Below are positions 58,064 through 64,000 of a stretch of DNA of 64,000 bases, in pieces. Below the pieces are notes generated by a model, which saw only the letters and a program-made list of their open reading frames with translations, had not been told where the DNA came from and did no database searches. Source of the stretch: Nitrosomonadales bacterium (GTDB taxonomy: Bacteria > Pseudomonadota > Gammaproteobacteria > Burkholderiales > Gallionellaceae); assembly GCA_016177795.1 (NCBI GenBank), contig JACOUM010000010.1, positions 124,001 through 188,000 of the forward strand, written 5' to 3'. The position numbers were made by a program, and so were the translations under genes. Each line of letters starts with the position of its first letter. Within the stretch, counting starts at the first letter, position 1.

Positions 58064-58924
58064 ATGGATTCACCCGAGAGTAGTAACAAACCTGGCCTGT
58101 TAGAGCGTCTTTCCGCGTTTCTGCTGCGCGAGCCGGAAGACCGCGAACAATTGATTCACCTGCTGCACTCCGCCTACGAAAACAACCTGCTGGACGCCGA
58201 TGCGCTGTCCATGATGGAAGGCGTGCTGCAGGTCTCCGAACGCCAGGTGCGCGAAATCATGATCCCGCGCGCGCAGATGGATGTCATCGACATCAGTGAG
58301 CCACCGGAGAAATTCATTCCCTTCGTCATCGAGACCGCCCACTCGCGTTTTCCCGTGATTGAGGGCGACAAGGACAACATCATCGGCATCCTGCTGGCGA
58401 AGGATTTGCTGCGCTATTACGCGGGTGAAGAATTCAACGTCCGTGACATGCTGCGGCCGGCGGTATTCGTACCGGAAGCCAAGCGGCTGAACGTGCTGCT
58501 ACGCGACTTCCGCTGTAACCGCAATCACATCGCGCTGGTGGCAGATGAGTACGGCGGCATATCCGGCATGGTGACGATTGAAGACGTGCTGGAGCAGATC
58601 GTCGGCGACATCGAGGATGAGTATGATTTTGACGAGAATGAGGACAACATCATCCCGGATGGCAAGGAAAAATGGCGCGTGAAGGCAGACACCGAGATCG
58701 CCGATTTCAATGAAGCACTCGGCACGGAATTCAGCGATGAAGAATATGACACGGTAGGCGGGCTGGTGTTGAAATCTGCCGGGCAACTTCCCAAGCGCGG
58801 CGATCGTGTCCATGTCGGCGAATTGACTCTCACCGTGTTGCGCGCGGACAGCCGCAGACTGCATTCATTGCTGGTGGAGCGGAAAAAATCTGCGGCAGAA
58901 ACGCTCAACCCGGGGAACCGCTGA
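58064..58924 (+). CDS. corC: CorC/HlyC family CBS-domain protein
   Basis: 286 residues, soluble, with two CBS domains (MIPRAQMDVIDI ... SRFPVIEGDKDNIIGILLAKDLL and the second around ADEYGGISGMVTIEDVLEQIVGDIEDEYD) and a C-terminal CorC_HlyC transporter-associated domain (AETDFN-like AD..EIADFNEALGTEF). Associated with Mg/Co efflux. In enterobacteria it lies directly before lnt; here an RsuA-type gene on the other strand separates them. Confidence 0.94.
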   Translation: MDSPESSNKPGLLERLSAFLLREPEDREQLIHLLHSAYENNLLDADALSMMEGVLQVSERQVREIMIPRAQMDVIDISEPPEKFIPFVIETAHSRFPVIEGDKDNIIGILLAKDLLRYYAGEEFNVRDMLRPAVFVPEAKRLNVLLRDFRCNRNHIALVADEYGGISGMVTIEDVLEQIVGDIEDEYDFDENEDNIIPDGKEKWRVKADTEIADFNEALGTEFSDEEYDTVGGLVLKSAGQLPKRGDRVHVGELTLTVLRADSRRLHSLLVERKKSAAETLNPGNR

Positions 58925-58949
58925 ACAAAGATTTGATGTTTTCCAGTAT

Positions 58950-59681
58950 TCAGAACTGCTCGTTCTCTCCCAGATAGCGCCACTGCCCGAGTGGCAGATG
59001 CCCCAGCTTCACCCTGCCGATGCGGATGCGCTTCAAGCCGGTCACCTTCAGTCCGACCAGTTCGCACATGCGGCGAATCTGGCGTTTCTTGCCTTCGCGC
59101 AGCACGAAGCGCAACTGGTCTTCATTCTGCCAGGTCACCTTGGCGGGTTTGAGATATTCGCCATCCAGCTTCAACCCCTGATTGAGCAAAGCCAGCCCGC
59201 TGTCCTCCAGCCTGCCCTGCACGCGCACCAGATATTCCTTGTCCACTCTGGAATCTTCGCAGATCAGTTGCCGGGCGATGCGGCCGTCCTGGGTAAGCAC
59301 CAGCAGGCCCTGCGAATCGATGTCCAGACGACCCGCCGGGGCGAGGCCGAGCAACTGGCTGCGATGAAAGCGCAACGGCGACGGGTCTTCCGCCCAGCGC
59401 GTCGCGGCGTCGATCAGGGTGACGGCGGGCTTGTGGTTGTGCTCGGCCTGCCCGGACACATAGCCGATGGGCTTGTTGAGCAGGATCGTCACGCGCTGCT
59501 GCTGGGTGTTCTGCGCCGCGCTGCGCAGGGTGATCTGCTGGGTCGGGTAGACCTTGCTGCCCAGCTCGCTGACGATTTCGCCGTCGACTTCCACCAGCCC
59601 TTTTTCGATATAGCTGTCCGCTTCGCGGCGCGAGCACAGGCCGAGTTCGGCCATGCGTTTGGACAGGCGGATTTTTTCCAT
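58950..59681 (-). CDS. RsuA/RluB/RluF-family pseudouridine synthase
   Basis: 243 residues from ATG 59681 ([20 protein letters not shown], the S4 RNA-binding domain). The catalytic motif is [19 protein letters not shown] with Asp present. The C-terminal [26 protein letters not shown] and PLGQWRYL resemble RluF (23S U2604) most, but the substrate among RsuA-family sites is not certain. Convergent with corC, 25 nt apart, and divergent from lnt. Confidence 0.92.
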   Translation of the reverse strand: MEKIRLSKRMAELGLCSRREADSYIEKGLVEVDGEIVSELGSKVYPTQQITLRSAAQNTQQQRVTILLNKPIGYVSGQAEHNHKPAVTLIDAATRWAEDPSPLRFHRSQLLGLAPAGRLDIDSQGLLVLTQDGRIARQLICEDSRVDKEYLVRVQGRLEDSGLALLNQGLKLDGEYLKPAKVTWQNEDQLRFVLREGKKRQIRRMCELVGLKVTGLKRIRIGRVKLGHLPLGQWRYLGENEQF

Positions 59682-59768
59682 GGCGTGAGATGTTCCAAAG
59701 TAATCAGGGCGCGATTTAATCACAAATGCCGTATCGGAAGGAATCGGTTATTCTTGAAACCGTATTTG

Positions 59769-59840
59769 AACCACGAAGGACACAGAGGGCCACGAAGAGA
59801 TTCATGGTTTTTCTTCGCGACCTTCGTGTCCTTCGTGGTG
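59769..59840. repeat. CACGAAA-type inverted-repeat element, copy E (diverged)
   Basis: 72 bp between the pseudouridine synthase gene and lnt. Left AACCACGAAGGACACAGAGG, right CGACCTTCGTGTCCTTCGTG. Same 9-nt period but with CACGAAGGA units. Confidence 0.6.
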
Positions 59841-59894
59841 AGGTGTTTTTATAGGGGGTATTTTTTCCATGTGCTTCATGTTGCAATTCACCTG

Positions 59895-61613
59895 ATGTCC
59901 AAAACTCGAAAATCCTTGCTCACCGCATTCATTGCAGGCCTGCTGTGCGTCTTCGGTTTCGCGCCGTTCGGGATCTTCGTCATTCCGGTGCTGGCGCTCG
60001 TCATGCTGTTCGCATTATGGAGCCGCGCCGATAGTCCGCGCGCGGCGGGGTGGCTGGGCTTCAGCTTCGGCCTCGGGCTGTTCGGCGCCGGCATCGGCTG
60101 GATATATGTCGCGCTCCACGACTACGGCAATATGCCGCTGCTGCTGGCGTTGCCCGCCACACTGCTGTTCGCGGCGTTCATCGCCCTGTTCCCGGCGCTG
60201 GCCGGCTACGCGCAGGCGCGTTTCGCAACGGCGAACGGGATGCGCACCGTGCTGGTGATGCCGGCCATATGGGTGCTGGTCGAATGGCTGCGCGGCACGA
60301 TCTTCACCGGTTTTCCGTGGCTGACCCTGGGTTATGCGCACAGCGACAGCCCGCTGGCGGGCTATGCGCCGCTATTCGGGGTGTACGGCGTATCGCTGGT
60401 TGCAGCGCTGAGCGCGAGTCTGCTGGCGTACACCTCGATAAACCTGCTGCGTGCCCCGATAGCTGCGTTGCGCGGTACTCGCTCCCGCGCCTATCCAAGC
60501 GATATGTCTTCGTCGCTGCGTTCCGTGCGCCTTGCTCTCGGCTCACTCGCTACGGTTTCTCGAAATGTCCGTATGGCATTACTGATAGTGATTGTGCTGT
60601 GGATCGGCGGCGCGGCATTGCGCACCATCGCCTGGATGCAGCCGCACGGCGAGCCGTTCAGCGTCGCGCTGGTGCAGGGCAACATCGCGCAGGACCTCAA
60701 GTTCGACGAGGACGCGCTGCCCGGCACGCTGGAGACTTACCGCCGCCTGACCCTGCAGAATCCGGCGCGCCTCACCATCCTGCCGGAAACCGCGTTGCCG
60801 CTGCTGCGCCACGAGGTGCCGCAGGAACTGGTCGGGCAGCTGCGCGACCACGCGCGGAAGAGCGGCGGCGACATCCTGATCGGCGCCTTCGAGCGCAGCA
60901 ACGGGAGTTATTACAACGGCGCGTTCACGCTCGGCACGGCGGACGAGCAGCATTACCGCAAGCAGCACTTGGTGCCGTTCGGCGAATTCATCCCGCTGCG
61001 CCCGCTGCTCGGCTGGTTCATCAACGGCGTACTCGACATTCCGATGGGCGATCTGGCGCGCGGCGAAGAGCGCCAAGCGCCGCTCGAGGTCGCCGGCCAG
61101 CGCGTCGCGGCGAACATCTGCTACGAGGACGTGTTCGGCGAAGAAATCATCCGCGCGCTGCCGCAGGCGACGCTACTGGTCAACGTTACCAACGACGCCT
61201 GGTACGGCCACTCCCACGCGGCGGCGCAGCACAACCAGATCGCGCAACTGCGCGCGCTGGAGACCGGCCGCATGATGCTGCGCGCCACCAACACCGGCGT
61301 GACTTCGGTCATCGGCGCGGACGGCAGGGTGCTGCAACAACTGCCGCAGCATCAGGAAGCCGTGCTGCTGGGTCAGGTGCAAGGCTATGACGGGGCCACA
61401 CCGTATGTACGCTGGGGCAACGCGGCGGTGCTGCTGCTGATCGCGCTGATGCTGGCCTATGCGTGGACCCGGCGCAAAACATCTCCTCTGGATGAAACAA
61501 CTAGCCATTCGACTAGGCTGCCAGAAGCCACAGCCAAGTCGCTGGTTATCCCGCAGGCGGAAGAGGACAATATAGCCCCTCCCCCCTCGCTGGGGAGGGG
61601 AGAGGGGGAGTGA
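59895..61613 (+). CDS. lnt: Apolipoprotein N-acyltransferase
   Basis: Inner-membrane enzyme adding the third acyl chain to lipoproteins. 572 residues from ATG 59895; the ORF track's 871-residue form reads through repeat E and antisense to the pseudouridine synthase gene. About six N-terminal membrane helices, then a nitrilase domain with the triad Glu (ILPETALPLL), Lys (YRKQHLVPFGEFIPL) and Cys (NICYEDVFGEE), and a last membrane helix. Two oddities: an Arg/Ser-rich stretch of about 35 residues between helices near residue 190-225, and a repeat-derived C-terminal tail ending PPPSLGRGEGE. Confidence 0.95.
   Translation: MSKTRKSLLTAFIAGLLCVFGFAPFGIFVIPVLALVMLFALWSRADSPRAAGWLGFSFGLGLFGAGIGWIYVALHDYGNMPLLLALPATLLFAAFIALFPALAGYAQARFATANGMRTVLVMPAIWVLVEWLRGTIFTGFPWLTLGYAHSDSPLAGYAPLFGVYGVSLVAALSASLLAYTSINLLRAPIAALRGTRSRAYPSDMSSSLRSVRLALGSLATVSRNVRMALLIVIVLWIGGAALRTIAWMQPHGEPFSVALVQGNIAQDLKFDEDALPGTLETYRRLTLQNPARLTILPETALPLLRHEVPQELVGQLRDHARKSGGDILIGAFERSNGSYYNGAFTLGTADEQHYRKQHLVPFGEFIPLRPLLGWFINGVLDIPMGDLARGEERQAPLEVAGQRVAANICYEDVFGEEIIRALPQATLLVNVTNDAWYGHSHAAAQHNQIAQLRALETGRMMLRATNTGVTSVIGADGRVLQQLPQHQEAVLLGQVQGYDGATPYVRWGNAAVLLLIALMLAYAWTRRKTSPLDETTSHSTRLPEATAKSLVIPQAEEDNIAPPPSLGRGEGE
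61576..61610. repeat. CCCCTCCCC/GGGGAGGGG repeat at the lnt 3' end
   Basis: Nine-bp stem CCCCTCCCC / GGGGAGGGG with a 7-nt loop (61576-61600), then AGAGGGGGAG. It encodes the last residues of Lnt, and its purine arm supplies the Shine-Dalgarno for the GTG start at 61610. Confidence 0.7.
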
Positions 61614-61861
61614 ACTGGTTCTGCTACCTGCTGCGCTGCGCCGACGACACCCTGTACTGCGGCATCACCAACGATATGGAGAAGCGCCTCGCGGCGCACA
61701 ATGCCGGCACGGCGTCCAAATACACAAGGACGCGGCTGCCGTTGGAACTGGTGTTTGCCGAGCCTTTCGCCGACCGTTCTGCCGCATCGAGGCGCGAGAT
61801 GGAAGTTAAAAGCCTGAAGCGGGCGGAAAAACTTGCGCTGATCCGGTCAAGCTTGAAATGA
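61610..61861 (+). CDS. GIY-YIG nuclease-domain protein
   Basis: 83 residues, a stand-alone GIY-YIG domain of the YhbQ/UPF0213 type. N-terminal FCYLLRCADDTLYCGITND is the GIY...YIG equivalent, followed by the KRLAAHNAG arginine/histidine segment and KYTRTRLP with a downstream Glu in LELVFAEPF. GTG start overlaps the lnt stop and uses repeat sequence as Shine-Dalgarno. DNA nuclease activity in this family is weakly characterised. Confidence 0.92.
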   Translation: MNWFCYLLRCADDTLYCGITNDMEKRLAAHNAGTASKYTRTRLPLELVFAEPFADRSAASRREMEVKSLKRAEKLALIRSSLK

Positions 61862-61882
61862 TTTAATCACTTGGCGGATTTA

Positions 61883-63946
61883 TTAACCTGGCTTCTGTAT
61901 CCAGAACTGGTACATGCCATAGAAAGTGCCAGGATTTTCATTTTCAAAAATCTGCCACTGCTCAAGGTTGGTGGCGGCATGGTCATCAGGGAAACGCTGT
62001 TTGTAGGCATGGATAACTTCGGCGCCGATTTCAAATCCCAGTAATACAAGGTTGTTGTCGCGAAGAAACGCTTCAATGCCTGGCAGCGTCATACGATGCT
62101 CCTGAACGTGGAAGAGCATATCTCGGCAGGCGCTGATGCTGAAGAAATCCCGGGTTAAGAATGCGGTCCAGAAATCTGCGCTTTTGCCCAAATCCACCAA
62201 TTCCTGGCGGCACCACCTGATTTCACTAGCCGTTGCGCCATAACCCTTTTTGTCAATGAAGGCACGTGCGTTAATGATATTCCGTCGCGCCATTTCACTG
62301 TAAAAACCAAGCTTCATAAATCCGCCGGGGCGAAGCAGCGACAAAAGCACTTTCCACCCAGCCCATGGATCAGCGAGATGGTGCAACACCCCGACAGACT
62401 CAATAACATCGAAGCTGCGGCCGAGTGAACCCAGCTTCATGATGTCGGCCTGGGCATACTCGATGGAGGTCAAACCCAGTTCGCGTGTTTTCCGCCCGGC
62501 GTAACCAAGACTGGTTATGCTCAGATCGATGGCCAGCACTTGCGCCCCGTGGAATTGCTGTGTCGATTGAATAGAATGCTGGCCAGTGCCGCAACCGGCA
62601 ATCAGGATGTCAGGATTGTCGCATTTGTCTTGCCGCTCTATAGGAGCCAAGGGAAACTTCTGGTCCAAATACTCGATGATATTCTCTGCTCTTCCGGCGG
62701 GCGCCGTCCTGACCCAGCGCGGGTATGGATTTTCTTCGTATTGATTCTGAACCAGCCGTGATACATCATCCTCGATGCCAGTCAACCGGGGAATGCTGGC
62801 ACATAACTCCAGTTCTTCGGCTGGCTCACAAACCTGTTGAATCAGCACAGCCGCAACTGCATCGGGCCATTGGGTATCCAGAAGCCGTGCAGCCAGCGAG
62901 ATAGAGCAGAGCGGAAAGTAGGCTGCTACCGCCAATAAGCAAAGGACCGGCGTCTGGGTGCCGGCTTCCAGTGCCGCAGCAAGTGAATCCCGCAAATCAC
63001 TGGCTTGCCGGATTTCGGCATCGGTGACGGAAAACACATATTCATTGATGAAACACTGACGCGCTAATGCACTGTAGAAGCTCAAGGCCGCATTGACGTC
63101 AGCTTCTGGGCTTGTCATTGCTGTAGCGGTTTCGAGCATGGCGTGCCGCGCCATAGTCAGGAAGCGTTCCAGTTCGCTGTCGCAGATTGGCGCGGAACCG
63201 AGCAGGGCACACAGCAGCTTGTCATTGGCAAGTGTGCCGAGACTGTTTGCCTCGAACAAATTTTGCGCTGAAAGATGCACAGGCCATGCTTTTACTGCTC
63301 GAGTCACGCACCCGCCGATATCCGGGTCGAGCCTGACAAGGTCAGTACTGAACTGCATCAGTTCGCCCGGTCGTCCCCAAGGTTCGGTCAAGGCGCGAAC
63401 CAGATATGTTTTAACCACGGGCCCACCGTGCGTGCAACGCAGACGTTTTGCACAGTTGAAAAAAATGCTTTTGGCTTCTTGCGTTTCCCTGATCTGTAAG
63501 GAATAGATGCTGATGTTCAATGCCATGACCAGATTTCCTGAGGCATCGAACAGCAAAGCGAGTTGGTTAAGAGCCTCGACAAAATTTGGCCTGATATATA
63601 ACGCGCGCCGATAGCTGGTCTCGGCATCGCCTAATCTGCCCAGAGCATGAAGAGTGATGCCCAGGTTGTAATGTGCATCAGCATCATCCGGCAGCAGCGT
63701 GACTGCTTTCTGCATGGGCAGCAGCGCTTCCGCACTCCGCCCCATCTGATTGAGCGTAACACCCAGCATCGTCCAGCCAAAGCCATGGTGTGGAAAGCTT
63801 TCTGTCAACGACCGCGCCAGAAGCCCGGCTTCAATGTAGCGCCGCTGATTGAATTTCGACACCAACGTCTCAAGCGCCTGTCGGCTGGGCTCGCCATATG
63901 CGGTGGCTTGCGGTTGTTGTAGCACAATTTGGGATGCTATATGCAC
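61883..63946 (-). CDS. TPR-repeat protein fused to a SAM-dependent methyltransferase
   Basis: 687 residues as drawn from GTG 63946; the frame stays open to the window edge, so the true start may lie outside. Residues ~20-190 are tetratricopeptide repeats (DADAHYNLGITLHALGRLGD, FVEALNQLALLFDASGNLV). A helical linker (~200-430) follows, then a class I methyltransferase with ILIAGCGTGQHSIQSTQQF and VIESVGVLHHLADPW. Such fusions are often near glycan or flagellin-modification genes; the substrate is unknown. Convergent with the GIY-YIG gene. Confidence 0.85.
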   Translation of the reverse strand: MHIASQIVLQQPQATAYGEPSRQALETLVSKFNQRRYIEAGLLARSLTESFPHHGFGWTMLGVTLNQMGRSAEALLPMQKAVTLLPDDADAHYNLGITLHALGRLGDAETSYRRALYIRPNFVEALNQLALLFDASGNLVMALNISIYSLQIRETQEAKSIFFNCAKRLRCTHGGPVVKTYLVRALTEPWGRPGELMQFSTDLVRLDPDIGGCVTRAVKAWPVHLSAQNLFEANSLGTLANDKLLCALLGSAPICDSELERFLTMARHAMLETATAMTSPEADVNAALSFYSALARQCFINEYVFSVTDAEIRQASDLRDSLAAALEAGTQTPVLCLLAVAAYFPLCSISLAARLLDTQWPDAVAAVLIQQVCEPAEELELCASIPRLTGIEDDVSRLVQNQYEENPYPRWVRTAPAGRAENIIEYLDQKFPLAPIERQDKCDNPDILIAGCGTGQHSIQSTQQFHGAQVLAIDLSITSLGYAGRKTRELGLTSIEYAQADIMKLGSLGRSFDVIESVGVLHHLADPWAGWKVLLSLLRPGGFMKLGFYSEMARRNIINARAFIDKKGYGATASEIRWCRQELVDLGKSADFWTAFLTRDFFSISACRDMLFHVQEHRMTLPGIEAFLRDNNLVLLGFEIGAEVIHAYKQRFPDDHAATNLEQWQIFENENPGTFYGMYQFWIQKPG

Positions 63947-64000
63947 TCCCGGACTGTCTATAGCGCAAGTGCCTGGATCATTTTTTTTCGACTCGACAAG

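Noticed and set aside
58998-59894. N-terminal 299 residues of the ORF-track version of lnt
   Set aside because: This part runs antisense to the pseudouridine synthase gene and through repeat copy E; ATG 59895 begins a normal Lnt N-terminus.
60050-61390. 446-residue alternative frame inside lnt
   Set aside because: Arg/Ala-rich shadow frame of a high-GC gene; the lnt frame holds the complete catalytic triad.

Overview
The window looks like a chromosomal segment from a chemolithoautotrophic betaproteobacterium, most likely in or near the Gallionellaceae (Sideroxydans/Gallionella-type iron oxidisers). This is an inference. It rests on a form II RuBisCO (cbbM) with a divergent LysR regulator and downstream cbbQ-cbbO, betaproteobacterial gene orders (ponA|pilMNOPQ-aroKB-dgt; miaB-phoH-ybeY-corC-lnt; pcm-tolC), and moderately high GC with many intergenic repeats. 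Nearly all of the window is coding. I see no rRNA, tRNA, prophage, insertion sequence or CRISPR array.

Layout. 1-5300: 3' end of hemB, a small GGCT-like protein, a dispersed repeat, then on the minus strand ponA, a nucleotidyltransferase-like gene and a pirin. 5450-13270: the pilMNOPQ pilus-assembly operon, a terminator, then aroK-aroB-dgt. 13370-19770: metH, two FKBP isomerases (one cytosolic, one exported), a DUF486 membrane protein and mpl. 19950-25900 (minus): a nitrogen module with a cation efflux gene, glnA behind a sigma-54/NtrC promoter, a DUF4124 gene and ntrB-ntrC. 25950-27790: rhodanese, pyrE and a second DUF4124 gene. 27790-32080 (minus): midA, fbp, purE, purC and a beta-carbonic anhydrase. 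32260-34710: a pteridine-reductase-like SDR, ttcA and an unrecognised membrane protein built from two similar halves. 34750-40540: the Calvin-cycle cluster cbbM-cbbQ-cbbO (minus) with divergent cbbR. 40700-48830: a type IV minor pilin operon pilE-fimT-pilV-pilW-pilX-pilY1. 48960-54770: a Na+/solute symporter, phoB-phoR behind a Pho box, pcm, a tolC homologue and a possible 31-codon membrane peptide. 55100-63950: miaB-phoH-ybeY-corC, an RsuA/RluF-type pseudouridine synthase, lnt, a GIY-YIG protein and a TPR-methyltransferase fusion.

How the parts fit. CbbM, CbbQ/O, FBPase and carbonic anhydrase belong to CO2 fixation. NtrBC and glnA form a self-contained nitrogen-control circuit, and PhoBR a phosphate one. 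PilMNOPQ and the PilE/FimT/PilVWX/PilY1 set are the inner-membrane/secretin and tip/priming parts of one type IV pilus machine.

Most notable: (1) five copies of an intergenic inverted-repeat element built from a 9-nt CACGAAAnn period; (2) a PilY1 whose von Willebrand region carries eight exact heptads followed by ten cysteine-pair units; (3) an unlisted small membrane ORF with its own Shine-Dalgarno and a 21-bp hairpin terminator; (4) repeat sequences apparently inserted in frame in cbbO and lnt; (5) the duplicated-half membrane protein next to the cbb cluster.
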